From positions 1 through 64,000 of the forward strand of contig NZ_JAGIPX010000002.1 in the NCBI RefSeq assembly GCF_017814945.1: 64,000 nucleotides of DNA, read 5' to 3'. The translations under genes were made by a program, and so were the position numbers. Below, piece by piece: positions 8,536 through 18,223 of the stretch. Source of the stretch: Paraburkholderia sp. LEh10. Lineage in GTDB: Bacteria; Pseudomonadota; Gammaproteobacteria; Burkholderiales; Burkholderiaceae. The first letter of the stretch is position 1. Each line of letters begins with the position of its first letter. The notes beneath the pieces are model-generated. The model searched no databases. It was not told the DNA's origin and saw nothing but the letters and a program-made list of their open reading frames with translations.

Positions 8536-10176
8536 TTGAGTGCAATAGAAGAAGTCCACCGCCTCGAGGGACTGGCCGACGACGGCGTGCGGTCAACCCT
8601 CAAGCGTTCGCTGACATGGAAGGACGCTTTCTGGGTGGCGAGCGGCTCGCCGGCGTTCGTTCTGTTTACGCTGGGCGCGATTGCCGCAACGGTCGGCCAG
8701 CCCGCATGGATAGTCTGGATTGCGTCCATTGCCATCGGCTTTATCCAATGCTTCACGTATGCGGAGATTTCCGGGCTCTTTCCTCACAAATCCGGTGGCG
8801 CGTCAATTTATGGCGCAATTGCATGGGTCCGGTATTCGAAGTTTCTGGCGCCCGTCTCCGTATGGTGCAACTGGTTTGCGTGGTCGCCCGTGCTGGCGCT
8901 CGGCACGGGCCTTGGCGCAAGCTATATTCTCTCCACGCTCTTTCCCGCCGACGCCGCAATCAACACGTGGTCCTTCACGCTTCTGAAGCTCGACTTCATC
9001 AAGGACGGCTTGAGCCTGCGCATCAACTCGACTTTCATTCTCGGCGCGGCCCTCCTGCTGTTGACGTTCTTCGTGCAACACCACGGCGCGGAACGCGCCG
9101 CCAGGCTGCAGAAGTACATGGGCATCATGGCATTGATCCCATTGACCGTGTTCGGTCTCGAACCGTTGATCACGGGCAGCGTTCACATGAGCAACTGGTT
9201 TCCCCTCGTTCCCCTTGCGCACGACGCCAAGGGCAATGTCGTTCCGGGAACATGGAATGCAGCGGGCCTGACGCTGATGATCGGCGGACTCTTCGTCGCG
9301 GGCTGGTCGACTTACGGTTTCGAAACGGCCGTCTGCTACACGCGTGAATTCAAGAATCCGAAAACGGATACGTTCAAGGCGATCTTCTACTCCGGGCTGC
9401 TGTGCCTCGCGGTGTATATCCTCGTGCCACTGTCGTTCCAGGGCGCGATGGGACTCAAGGGCCTGCTTGCGCCCGACATTTACGACGGCACGGGTGTCGC
9501 GGCCGCGATGGCGAGAATCATCGGCGGCGGCGTGGCGATCTTCTATCTGATCGTCGTGATGCTCGTCTTCACGTTGCTGCTGTCCGTGATGACGTCGATG
9601 ATGGGCTCGTCCAGAACGCTGTACCAGGCATCCGTCGACGGCTGGCTGCCGCGCTATCTTTCGCATGTGAACGAGCACGGCGCACCGACCCGCGCGATGT
9701 GGACCGACCTGTGCTTCAACCTGATTCTGCTGATGATGTCGGACAACGTCGCCGTGCTCGCGATGTCCAACGTCTGCTATTTCGGGTTTGTATTCCTGAA
9801 CCTTCAGGCGGGCTGGATTCACCGCATCGACCGTCCAAACTGGACGCGTCCGTTCAAATGTCCGAACTGGCTGCTGGCACTCGGCGCGCTGTGCGGATTC
9901 GTCGATCTGGTGTGCATCGGCGCAGGCGCTGACATCTGGGGACCGGGAACGTTGCGCAATGGTCTCGTGGCGATCGCGCTCATCATCCCCGTGTTCCTAT
10001 TTCGGCATTATGTCCAGGACAAAGGCCGCTTCCCCGACGCGATGCTGGACGACATGGAACTGCGCCCCGACGACGCCGCGCCGAAACGACGCGCCGGCTG
10101 GCTTCCGTATCTGACGCTGGCCGCTGCCGTGTTCGTGATCTGGCTGTCCCATCACTACGCGGTGTTTCCGGCGTAA
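8536..10176 (+). CDS. APC-superfamily amine/amino-acid permease (paralogue 1)
   Basis: 546 residues and about twelve to fourteen membrane helices. The start is TTG at 8536, seven bases after AAGGAG, and the next residues (MSAIEEVHRL) are polar. It is closely similar to the permease at 16398-18077; both share the loop SRTLYQASVDGWLP(R/K)YLSHVN. The paralogue sits inside the dimethylamine-monooxygenase cluster, so both probably carry methylated amines or related compounds. A strong 7-2-7 palindrome lies in its promoter region. Confidence 0.8.
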   Translation: MSAIEEVHRLEGLADDGVRSTLKRSLTWKDAFWVASGSPAFVLFTLGAIAATVGQPAWIVWIASIAIGFIQCFTYAEISGLFPHKSGGASIYGAIAWVRYSKFLAPVSVWCNWFAWSPVLALGTGLGASYILSTLFPADAAINTWSFTLLKLDFIKDGLSLRINSTFILGAALLLLTFFVQHHGAERAARLQKYMGIMALIPLTVFGLEPLITGSVHMSNWFPLVPLAHDAKGNVVPGTWNAAGLTLMIGGLFVAGWSTYGFETAVCYTREFKNPKTDTFKAIFYSGLLCLAVYILVPLSFQGAMGLKGLLAPDIYDGTGVAAAMARIIGGGVAIFYLIVVMLVFTLLLSVMTSMMGSSRTLYQASVDGWLPRYLSHVNEHGAPTRAMWTDLCFNLILLMMSDNVAVLAMSNVCYFGFVFLNLQAGWIHRIDRPNWTRPFKCPNWLLALGALCGFVDLVCIGAGADIWGPGTLRNGLVAIALIIPVFLFRHYVQDKGRFPDAMLDDMELRPDDAAPKRRAGWLPYLTLAAAVFVIWLSHHYAVFPA

Positions 10177-10226
10177 CGGATGCATCAGGCGCTTCATTTC
10201 GCTTCATCTCGCTTCAGGAGCCCCGA

Positions 10227-10715
10227 GTGAACAGAACCGACTATATCGCGAGGATCAAGGCGGCTTACGAAGGCGAGCTCTTTGGGGAAGCCTGGTTCGC
10301 CGCGATGGCGGCCGACGCGATGGCGCCCGACCGGCGCCGCAAGCTCGCCGCCATGGCGCAACTCGAATACCAGACGCGCATGCGCATGATGCCGCTGGTA
10401 ACGCGCCTTGGCATCACGGGAATCGACGAAGCAGCTCAGCGTGAAAAAGGAATCCGGCTCGCGAGGGAACACGCGGGACAATCGTGGCCCGCGTTCATCT
10501 CGTGGTTCATCGAGGAGATCGCCCGGTTCGTCACGCTATACGATGAGATGGAGCGCACCAGTACGGAAGAGGACGCAGCGATACTGGCCGAACTGGCGCG
10601 CCATGAACGCGCGTTGCTCGAATTCGCCCGCCTTGAAGCAGCGGGCCGGCCGGACCGCTCACTCGAACGGGTGCTTGCACTGCTGGACAATCGGGACTGC
10701 GTGAACAATCCCTGA
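10227..10715 (+). CDS. Ferritin-like helical protein of unknown function
   Basis: 162 residues, all helical, with a GTG start six bases after CAGGAG. Glutamates and a histidine fall in a ferritin-like order (EGELFGEAWF, QLEYQTR, EEIARFVTLYDEME, ELARHERALLEF), including an E-x(3)-H-like pair, suggesting a four-helix bundle that might bind two irons. It follows the permease by 50 bases and is probably in its operon. The fold is inferred by eye only; no catalytic role is shown. Confidence 0.55.
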   Translation: MNRTDYIARIKAAYEGELFGEAWFAAMAADAMAPDRRRKLAAMAQLEYQTRMRMMPLVTRLGITGIDEAAQREKGIRLAREHAGQSWPAFISWFIEEIARFVTLYDEMERTSTEEDAAILAELARHERALLEFARLEAAGRPDRSLERVLALLDNRDCVNNP

Positions 10716-10723
10716 AACAGCGC

Positions 10724-12601
10724 TCATTGCTCGCCGGCTTCGCCACCGGCGTCCCAACCCGCAGCGGCCAGCACATGATCGAGTACCTTCTTCGGGTCGG
10801 TCTTGCCGTGCCCAATCGACGCGCAGCCAATGCGCGTCGGCACCTTGAACTCATGCCCTTCCACGCGCACGGGCGCTTCAAGCAGGTTGAGCAAGTCATC
10901 CCGCAGTTCATCGAGCACTGCGTCCGGGTTCGCCGCGGCGCGCTGCGCCAGCTGTTGCGCGTCACGGCACCACGCGAGCGCGTCCGCGCTGAAATCGACG
11001 ACGAGCACTACGAACACGTGAGGGTCCAGCAATGCCGCGCAATTGAGCTGCCCCTGCGTCACTTCGAGACGCCTCCCGATGTCGATCATCACCCGATCCG
11101 CGTAGTCCTGGCCGAAGCGCGCCGCCACATGTTCGAGTTCGCCGACGTTGATCGCGAAGATCGCGCACGGCAGCGCGACGCGCGCCGAGACAGCGGCGGA
11201 AAACTCGACCCGGTCGACGAACATCGACACGCTCGTGAGTCCCGTCGAATGCTCGAACGTCAAGCGCCGGCGGGCGCTTTCCTCGACCATCTGCCTGCGC
11301 GCCACCTCGACGATGAACCCTTCGAGTCCCATCAGCTCGTCGCGTGCCGAGTAGACGCCGCAACCCTGATCCCAGACCCACTTGGTCTGGCCGGAGCGGT
11401 CCACGATCCGGTAAGTGAGCTCATAAGGCTCGCGGGCCACGACGCGCGCCTGCACCTCGTTCCAGACAAATTCGCGGTCGTCCGGGTGAATCAGCGAGCG
11501 GAATGTCATCCGGCTCTCGTCGATCAGTTCGAACGCCTCGTAGCCCGTCAGATCGAAGCAGCCTTCGCTGACGAACTCCATCGACCAGTCGCGATTGTTC
11601 TGCCCGCGATAGATCATCGCCCGCAAGTTGGACAGCAGCGTGCGCAGGCTGCGCCGGCTCGCGCGCAGCGCTTCTTCGTTGCGGCGGCGATTCGAAATGT
11701 CCGTCACGAGGCCGACGGCGCCGACCAGCGTCCCTTCGTCGTCGGTCACGGCATGGCAGCGCAGTTCGACGTGAGCCGTCGTATTGTCGGCGCGGATCAG
11801 CCGCACCTCCGTCACCAGTTCGTTCACATGGCCGTCGAGCAGCGCCTTGACGCGCGCATTCAACGTCTCGGCGTCTTCGGGATGAAAGAACGACGAGAAC
11901 GGCTTGGGCTCCGCGTCGCTGCCGACGGCGCGCACGAGGCTGCGCCACGCAGGATTCGAAAAGATCAGACGTAACTCGCGGTCGACGCGGAACAACGCCT
12001 GAGGCAACTGCAGAACGGCATCCTTGCAATGGTTCAGCAGGTGCAACTCGCTGCGCTGCGTGTCCACGCTCGTATAAGGCGCGGGGAACTGCAGCAGGGT
12101 CATGCGTGAGCCGCGCGCGCGCAGCGCGGTGACGGGATGCAGGCGAAAACTGCCGTCGCCGTAGGCGATCCGCAGCGAGCCCGAAGTGCGCTCGTCGCCA
12201 TCGCGCGACTGGGTCAGCAAAGCCGTCAGATCGAGCAGCGACTGCGGATGCACGAGGTTGCTGAACGGCATCCCGACGATTTCATCGGCATAGGACTCCC
12301 AGCGCGCATGCTTGAGGAACGCGCTATTGACGAACACGAGCGCGTCGTTGTCGAGCAGCACGGCAGGCGTGGACAGGTTCGCGGCAAAGGCGCCCAGTTC
12401 GGGGGACTCGGCGGCCCGTACGGCGCGCGGCGCGGTGCGGCGCGCGCCATACGCCATGCTGAGCAGAAATGCCGCAAGGCACCCCGCCAGCCCGATCGAG
12501 ACATACAATAGATCATTGCTGTCAGGACTGTAGCCAAGCCTGGGGATCACCAGTACAGCCACTGCGGCCAGCAATACCGTGGCGAACAGATAAACCGACA
12601 T
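10724..12601 (-). CDS. Membrane PAS-domain protein with degenerate GGDEF domain
   Basis: 625 residues. Two N-terminal membrane helices (about 4-20 and 33-50) are followed by three PAS-like regions (about 70-170, 195-310 and 325-440; HPED and HPDD motifs are visible) and a C-terminal GGDEF-type domain (about 445-600). The signature loop reads ALLDPHVFVVL instead of GG(D/E)EF, so diguanylate cyclase activity is unlikely; such domains can bind ligands or signal by contact. It is divergent from the NarX-like kinase gene with only 72 bases between them, which suggests shared control. The ferritin-like gene is convergent, eight bases away. Confidence 0.75.
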   Translation of the reverse strand: MSVYLFATVLLAAVAVLVIPRLGYSPDSNDLLYVSIGLAGCLAAFLLSMAYGARRTAPRAVRAAESPELGAFAANLSTPAVLLDNDALVFVNSAFLKHARWESYADEIVGMPFSNLVHPQSLLDLTALLTQSRDGDERTSGSLRIAYGDGSFRLHPVTALRARGSRMTLLQFPAPYTSVDTQRSELHLLNHCKDAVLQLPQALFRVDRELRLIFSNPAWRSLVRAVGSDAEPKPFSSFFHPEDAETLNARVKALLDGHVNELVTEVRLIRADNTTAHVELRCHAVTDDEGTLVGAVGLVTDISNRRRNEEALRASRRSLRTLLSNLRAMIYRGQNNRDWSMEFVSEGCFDLTGYEAFELIDESRMTFRSLIHPDDREFVWNEVQARVVAREPYELTYRIVDRSGQTKWVWDQGCGVYSARDELMGLEGFIVEVARRQMVEESARRRLTFEHSTGLTSVSMFVDRVEFSAAVSARVALPCAIFAINVGELEHVAARFGQDYADRVMIDIGRRLEVTQGQLNCAALLDPHVFVVLVVDFSADALAWCRDAQQLAQRAAANPDAVLDELRDDLLNLLEAPVRVEGHEFKVPTRIGCASIGHGKTDPKKVLDHVLAAAGWDAGGEAGEQ

Positions 12602-12673
12602 GACGTTCTCGCCTCAAAAAACAGGACCACTGACCGTGAGCACGCGAGTTGCGCGTCACTATTTCACCTGCCC

Positions 12674-14500
12674 ATGAATACCGACCAGGCTGCGCCCATT
12701 CATCGCTATCCGCTTTATGCAAAGGTCTGTTCGCTGCTCGCCTGCATTGTCGCGCTAATTGCGCTGCTCTATGTGAGCGAGTTCACGCAGACGAGTGGAA
12801 ATGAAGGCTTTCGGCAGACGCTGTTCTCGCTCGACGAAGCGGCGAGATTGAGACTCACGGCGGCGAACCTGGAGCCGGGTTCGCCCGACACGGCCCGTGC
12901 GCTCAGGGATCTGGCCGACTCGCTTGTTCGCAACGATACGCTACTGAACGACTGGAGGCAACGCGGCGCGCCAAGCCCCGAAATCGTGAAGTCGCTGGCG
13001 GCCGCGAGCGCCGCGTCCGCTAGCGCGAGCGCGCCGGATGCGCAGCTCGCGGCGCTCGGCGAGCTGCGCGCCCAGGTCGCTTACCAGGCTCAGGTGCACA
13101 GGGCCGTGCTCGGACTGCTGCAGGCCTGTACCGTTTGTCTGCTGATCTTCGGCGTGGTGTCGCTCGCGTGGGGCGCGCGGCGCACGCTCGTCACGCGGCC
13201 GCGCGCGGCATTGCAGGCACTCGCGGAGACGGGGCAGCCCGTGCCGCAAGGCCGTGATGAACTCGATCGCCTGCTGAAACTTCAGGCGCAGCTCGCCGTG
13301 CGGCTGCGCACCGAACAGGACGAGTCCACGCGGCTCAAGCGGATCGTCGAAGACTACATTGCGTTCGCCGACCAGTCGCTCGAACTGCTCCATCACATTT
13401 GCGCACAGCTTGCCGAAGAAGAGCCCTCCGGCCGAACGCTCGAAGCGCTGCTGCAACGTCTGGTCGGGGTGCTGCGCGCTCGCCGCATCGCACTCGTGCT
13501 GACGGAATCGACAGCCCAGCTGCTCGACGTCGATGCCGTCGTATCGCCAAGCGGCGACGTGCCCGCCATCGTGCGCGCACGCGTCACGAACGAACTGATG
13601 ACGCTGGTCGGCACCCACACGTTTTCGCCGCCTGAAGGCGGCGACGCGCCGCCGGCCGTGCTGACCGCCCCCGTGCTGGCCGCCCCCGTGCGCGTGCCGC
13701 TCGCGAGCTACGGCGTGCTGATCGCGGAAGGCGAGCCGGACGCGCGCTTCGAGCAGCGCCATCTGTATCTGATGGAGACCATCGCGAGCGTGCTGGCCCA
13801 CGCGATCTCCAATGTGAGCCGCGACGTGCGCGACCGGCGCATGGCGCTTTTCGAGGAACGCAACGCCATTGCACGTGAACTGCACGACTCGCTTGCGCAA
13901 TCGCTGTCCTATATGAAGATCCAGCTCGCCCGCCTGCAAGCCGTGCTGCCGCCCGAGCTCTCGCAAACCGATATTGCCGAAATCGCACGCGGCATTCGCG
14001 AAGGGATCGACAGCGCGTACCGGCAGTTGCGCGAACTGCTCACGACGTTCCGCTCGCCGATGCATGCACACGGCCTTGCTTCCACACTCGAAGAACTGGC
14101 CGAAGAATTCGGCTCGCGCAGCGAGGTACAAATCTCGATTGACAACCGTGTGCCGCGCATGCGCCTCTCGGTCAACGAGGAAATGCACGTCGCGCAGATC
14201 GTGCGCGAAGCCCTGACCAACGTGATCCGCCACGCGCGCGCGACGACGGCCCAGGTGCAACTGATGTCGGACGGCCCCACGATGACGGTGTCGATCGAGG
14301 ACGATGGCCGCGGCATCGACCGCACCCAGGGCGACGAACACCACTACGGCCTCGCGATCATGCGTGAACGGGCTCGCAGCCTCGGCGGCCGGCTCGAAGT
14401 GAAGCCGGCCGAACGCGGTTCGCGCGTGGTATTGAGCTTCGTGCCCACGGCGCTCGCCGCGCACAAGGCGCGTGCCGTCAGCGGCGCTGGCGTGCGCTGA
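12674..14500 (+). CDS. NarX-like sensor histidine kinase
   Basis: 608 residues. Two membrane helices (about 17-37 and 145-168) enclose a periplasmic helical sensor region as in NarX/NarQ. A GAF-like region lies around 230-390, followed by a HisKA_3 domain with the phosphorylation motif RELHDSLAQSLSYMK (His about 404) and an HATPase domain (N-box EALTNVIRHA, G-box DDGRGID). This class pairs with NarL/FixJ regulators; the only one in the window is at 30131-30778. No strong ribosome site is seen before the ATG. The signal is unknown, but the surrounding genes suggest a methylated amine or its redox state. Confidence 0.8.
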   Translation: MNTDQAAPIHRYPLYAKVCSLLACIVALIALLYVSEFTQTSGNEGFRQTLFSLDEAARLRLTAANLEPGSPDTARALRDLADSLVRNDTLLNDWRQRGAPSPEIVKSLAAASAASASASAPDAQLAALGELRAQVAYQAQVHRAVLGLLQACTVCLLIFGVVSLAWGARRTLVTRPRAALQALAETGQPVPQGRDELDRLLKLQAQLAVRLRTEQDESTRLKRIVEDYIAFADQSLELLHHICAQLAEEEPSGRTLEALLQRLVGVLRARRIALVLTESTAQLLDVDAVVSPSGDVPAIVRARVTNELMTLVGTHTFSPPEGGDAPPAVLTAPVLAAPVRVPLASYGVLIAEGEPDARFEQRHLYLMETIASVLAHAISNVSRDVRDRRMALFEERNAIARELHDSLAQSLSYMKIQLARLQAVLPPELSQTDIAEIARGIREGIDSAYRQLRELLTTFRSPMHAHGLASTLEELAEEFGSRSEVQISIDNRVPRMRLSVNEEMHVAQIVREALTNVIRHARATTAQVQLMSDGPTMTVSIEDDGRGIDRTQGDEHHYGLAIMRERARSLGGRLEVKPAERGSRVVLSFVPTALAAHKARAVSGAGVR

Positions 14501-14521
14501 CGCGCGTTTAGCGAGCCTTGC

Positions 14522-15658
14522 CTAGAACTTGTGCGACAGCGCGATGCGCGTCACCACCTGATTGCCGGACGACGACAGGCCGCTCGAACCGATAATATGC
14601 GCGCCGTCCAGGTCGGTTCCCGTGTTTGCGTTGGTGTGTTGCCATGCGCCCTGAACGTAGACGGAAGTCCGCTTGCTGAGGCTGTAGTTCAGCATCAGCG
14701 CGACCTGATGCCAGTTCGGACTGTCGCTCCCCGTTGCGGATTCGAGCCGCCCGTGCGTAAACGTGTAGGCGCCGATCAGAGAAAGGTCGGGCATGAAGAA
14801 ATACTGCCCGTTGATTTCCACGTTGTCGAATTTCCACGACGTCCATGCCTGCGTGCCGATGTTGGGCGCATACCCATTGGCGGTGGGCGCCGTCACGTTG
14901 ACGTGCGAATACGCGAGCGACACATTGGCGTTTTCGGAGAACGTCCATTTCACGCCGGCATCGATATTCTCCTGCTTCGGGGCAATGAATACGGCGTCGG
15001 ACGTCACAGCGCCGTCTGTTGTGTTGCCTGCGCCGTTCAGATGCAGGTACGCGACAGCAAGGGACAACGGACCCACGCTATAAGTCAACCCCGCGCTGTA
15101 GGCCCGGTTCGATGAAAAGTTCGTCGCGTTGCTGAAGCCGTACACGCCTTCCAGCTGAAATCCATACCAGGCCGGCGACACGTACTTGACCGAGTTGTTG
15201 AGCCGGAAATCGAAATCCGCGTTGTCGTTGTCGAACGGATGGGCCGCCAGATCGCCGATCGAACTTCCGGCAGCGGTGAACGGGCTCCACATGTCGATGG
15301 TTGCGTCGTACTGTCGACCGAGCGTCAGCGTGCCGGCGGGTGTCGACGACAGCCCGACGAATGCCTGCCTGCCGAACAGGCGTCCCCCCTCGTTGAGCTG
15401 CCCCGTATTCAGATTGACGCCGTTTTCGAGGGTGAAGATCGCGCTGAGCCCGCCGCCCAGATCTTCCGTGCCCTTCAGGCCGAAACTGGTTTCCGCCGTG
15501 TCGCCGCTCACCATTGCGAACGCATGGTGTCCGCCGGCGTTGCTGGTGTAGTTCAAGCCGGTATCGAGCACGCCGTAGAGCGTGACGGAGCTTTGCGCAT
15601 AACTGTTTCCACAAAGGCAGAAGGCCAATAACGCAGCATGACGAGCTATGTGATTCAT
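14522..15658 (-). CDS. Gram-negative general porin
   Basis: 378 residues with a signal peptide (MNHIARHAALLAFCLCGNSYA) and the mature start QSSVTLYGVLDTGLNY typical of beta-proteobacterial porins of the OmpC-like group. The C-terminus ends ...VTRIALSHKF with the terminal phenylalanine needed for outer-membrane insertion. The ATG at 15658 follows GGGGAAA; the longer frame adds a basic, unlikely extension. It is the last gene of the minus-strand unit dmmB-dmmC-permease-dmmA-porin and may let amines across the outer membrane. Confidence 0.85.
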   Translation of the reverse strand: MNHIARHAALLAFCLCGNSYAQSSVTLYGVLDTGLNYTSNAGGHHAFAMVSGDTAETSFGLKGTEDLGGGLSAIFTLENGVNLNTGQLNEGGRLFGRQAFVGLSSTPAGTLTLGRQYDATIDMWSPFTAAGSSIGDLAAHPFDNDNADFDFRLNNSVKYVSPAWYGFQLEGVYGFSNATNFSSNRAYSAGLTYSVGPLSLAVAYLHLNGAGNTTDGAVTSDAVFIAPKQENIDAGVKWTFSENANVSLAYSHVNVTAPTANGYAPNIGTQAWTSWKFDNVEINGQYFFMPDLSLIGAYTFTHGRLESATGSDSPNWHQVALMLNYSLSKRTSVYVQGAWQHTNANTGTDLDGAHIIGSSGLSSSGNQVVTRIALSHKF

Positions 15659-15777
15659 CCAGATTTCCCCTTGGCGATGGTTATCGCGGGACACCCGGCG
15701 ACCGGCTGTCCATGCGCGCGCACTCATCGCGCCGCCGAAGCGGCGCGATGAGTCTTTCGTTTCAAACTGGGAGAGAA

Positions 15778-16371
15778 CTACAGATACGGCTCAGAGATGG
15801 CAGGCAATTCGCCGGCGACTTCGGCATCTGCCTGTACGCCCATGAACGCAGCAAGACGCCGCGAAAAATGATCGCGCACGTAGAGTTGCCTGCCGCAGCC
15901 GCAGCAGGCGACCACGTTCTGCGTGACGGGCTCATTGAACGCGTGACAATGAATGCAGTAGACACGTCGCTGCAGCGTGCCGCTGTGCTGCAACTGGACG
16001 GCTTCCGGCGCAAGCCCGTGGTGCTGCGCGATGCGCCGGACCGACCAGATGAACGGCTCGCTGCCGAGCACATAGATGCGCAAGCCAATCGTCGCAGTCG
16101 CCGTATCGCGCAGCGCCTCGTCGAATGCGGCGTAAAGCGCGGCTTCGTCGGCGAATAGACGTTCCGTCGCTTCGTGGAACGTGACACCTGCACCGTGCCT
16201 CGCGGGGTCGTTCACCTCCCATATGTCCATCGGCGAGAGCCCCGCGAGCGCAAGGCTCACGCGCACGCGATCCTCGGCGCTCGCCCCGTTCGTGACGAAC
16301 CAGTGGCGCGTGCCGTGCGGGTCGGGAGCGAGCCGCGCGTATTGCGGACGACTTGTATTGGTCGACATCAT
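15778..16371 (-). CDS. dmmA: Dimethylamine monooxygenase DmmA-like zinc-ribbon subunit
   Basis: 197 residues. The N-terminal part has no motif I can name. The C-terminal part has a zinc ribbon, YCIHCHAF...VACCGCGRQLYV (about residues 138-165), followed by RDHFSRRLAAFMG. This matches what I remember of DmmA, a small subunit of the heme-dependent oxidative N-demethylase that turns dimethylamine into methylamine plus a C1 unit. It lies 26 bases downstream of the permease gene in the same unit as the DmmB- and DmmC-like genes. The naming rests on memory of the dmmDABC clusters, not on a search. Confidence 0.65.
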   Translation of the reverse strand: MMSTNTSRPQYARLAPDPHGTRHWFVTNGASAEDRVRVSLALAGLSPMDIWEVNDPARHGAGVTFHEATERLFADEAALYAAFDEALRDTATATIGLRIYVLGSEPFIWSVRRIAQHHGLAPEAVQLQHSGTLQRRVYCIHCHAFNEPVTQNVVACCGCGRQLYVRDHFSRRLAAFMGVQADAEVAGELPAISEPYL

Positions 16372-16397
16372 GGCTATTCCATCCGTTCAGCGAAGGT

Positions 16398-18077
16398 TCA
16401 ATAGATGGCGAGGCTGTGCGTCACCGCGACGACCACGATACCCGCCGCCACCGTCACGTACGGCAGAATGCCCGCGCGGCGCGTTACCCGTTGTGAGCCG
16501 GCCAGCTGCATATCCTCTTTCATCGCATCCGGGAAATGGCCCTTGTCGGTCACGTAATGGCGGAACAGGAACACGGGCAAAATCAGCGCGGCGAAGCACA
16601 ACCCCGAGATCAGCGTGCCCGAGCCCCAGATATCCGCGCCCATGCCGAGCAGCGCGAGATTGACGAACGAAAACAGCGTGCCGAGCGCGAGCAGCCAGCT
16701 CGGCGCGCGGAATGGCCGGGCCCAGTCCGGGCGGTCCATCCGGTGAATCCACGCCGAATTCAGGTTCAGGAAGTTGAAGATGATGTAGCCGACGTTCGAC
16801 ATCGCCAGCACGAACACATAGTCCGACATCAGCAGCAGGACCAGGTTGAAGCACAGGTCCGTCCACATGGCCCGCGTCGGCGCGCCGTGCTCGTTGACAT
16901 GCGACAGGTACTTCGGCAGCCAGCCATCGACGGATGCCTGATACAGCGTGCGCGACGAGCCCGCCATCGACGTCATGATCGCCAGCACGAGCGCCAGCAC
17001 CAGCATCACGATCAGCACGCGCTCGATCAGCAGGCCGCCGTGAATCATCGGCGCCATCGCTTTCGCGACCCCCATGCCGCTGTAGATATCGGGCGACAGC
17101 ATGCCGTCATAGACCGCCGGCGTGACGATATTGCCTGCCGCGTCCTTCACGGCGGGCGTCACCAGATGGCCGAGACCCAGCACGCCCTGGAACGCGAGCG
17201 GCACCACGGTGAACACGAAGATGCACAGGAGGCCCGAATACAGAATGGCCTTGAACGTGTCGACCTTCGGATCGCGAAACTCCCGCGTATAGCAGACAGC
17301 CGTCTCGAACCCGTAAGTGGACCAGGCCGCGATGAACAGCCCGCCCGCCATCAACGTGATGCCCGCGCGATCCCACGTGCCGTCGATGATCTGCCCGGCG
17401 CTGTCCTTCGCGAACGGCACGAGCGGAAACAGGTTGTGCATCGGCAGGTCGCCGCTGAAAAGCGGCACCGTCCCGACGAGGATCAGCGGGACCAGGGCGG
17501 CCACGCCAAGGATCGTCTGGATTCGCGCTGCGTTCAGAATGCCGCGGTGCTGAATCGCGAACGTAATGAGCAGCACCACGGCGCCGAGTATGAACGTCGA
17601 GTTGATTCGCAGGCTCAGGCCCGAACGAAGCCAGTCGAGATTCACCAGCGTGATCTGCCAGGTATTGATGACCGCGTCCGCCGGGAACAGCACGGAAAGA
17701 ATGTAGCCGGCCGCGAGTCCCGAACCGATCGCCAGCACGGGCGACCACGCGAACCAGTTGCACCACACCGACAACGGCGCGAACAGCTTCGAATAGCGGA
17801 CCCAGGCGATCGCGCCATACACGGAAGCGCCACCCGACTTGTGCGGAAAGAGACCCGCGATCTCCGCATACGAGAACGACTGGATGAAGCCGAGGCCGAT
17901 CGAGATGATCCATACCGCCCACGACAGCTTGCCCACCGTTGCCGCGATCGAACCGATTGAAAAAAGCACGAGCGCAGGCACGCCGCTCGCCACCCAGAAT
18001 GCGCCCGTCCAGCTGATCTTTCGATGTAAGGTGCCGTCCGTTGCTTCGACGGCGTAGTCTTCGGAAACCGCACTCAT
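16398..18077 (-). CDS. APC-superfamily amine permease (paralogue 2) inside the dimethylamine-oxidation unit
   Basis: 559 residues with about twelve to fourteen membrane helices, closely similar to the protein at 8536-10176 (shared blocks FWVASG-PA, FPHKSGGAS-YGAIAWVRYSK, SRTLYQASVDGWLP). It differs by an insert around LVTPAVKDAAGNIVTPAVYDG. It is placed between the DmmC-like and DmmA-like genes, which strongly suggests uptake of the demethylase substrate or a related amine. A 146-base gap separates it from the DmmC-like gene, so it may also have its own promoter. Confidence 0.8.
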   Translation of the reverse strand: MSAVSEDYAVEATDGTLHRKISWTGAFWVASGVPALVLFSIGSIAATVGKLSWAVWIISIGLGFIQSFSYAEIAGLFPHKSGGASVYGAIAWVRYSKLFAPLSVWCNWFAWSPVLAIGSGLAAGYILSVLFPADAVINTWQITLVNLDWLRSGLSLRINSTFILGAVVLLITFAIQHRGILNAARIQTILGVAALVPLILVGTVPLFSGDLPMHNLFPLVPFAKDSAGQIIDGTWDRAGITLMAGGLFIAAWSTYGFETAVCYTREFRDPKVDTFKAILYSGLLCIFVFTVVPLAFQGVLGLGHLVTPAVKDAAGNIVTPAVYDGMLSPDIYSGMGVAKAMAPMIHGGLLIERVLIVMLVLALVLAIMTSMAGSSRTLYQASVDGWLPKYLSHVNEHGAPTRAMWTDLCFNLVLLLMSDYVFVLAMSNVGYIIFNFLNLNSAWIHRMDRPDWARPFRAPSWLLALGTLFSFVNLALLGMGADIWGSGTLISGLCFAALILPVFLFRHYVTDKGHFPDAMKEDMQLAGSQRVTRRAGILPYVTVAAGIVVVAVTHSLAIY

Positions 18078-18223
18078 ATCTGTGTCCTTTTCCGGTGGAA
18101 TACCGATTGTGGGAATCGTTCCGCGTGAAAGTACCCGTGCTGCACAACAGCGGCGCGAACGCGGGAATGAAACACTGCACCAGCTTTTGTGATTGTGTGA
18201 AACGTGTACCCCGGCGAATACGT

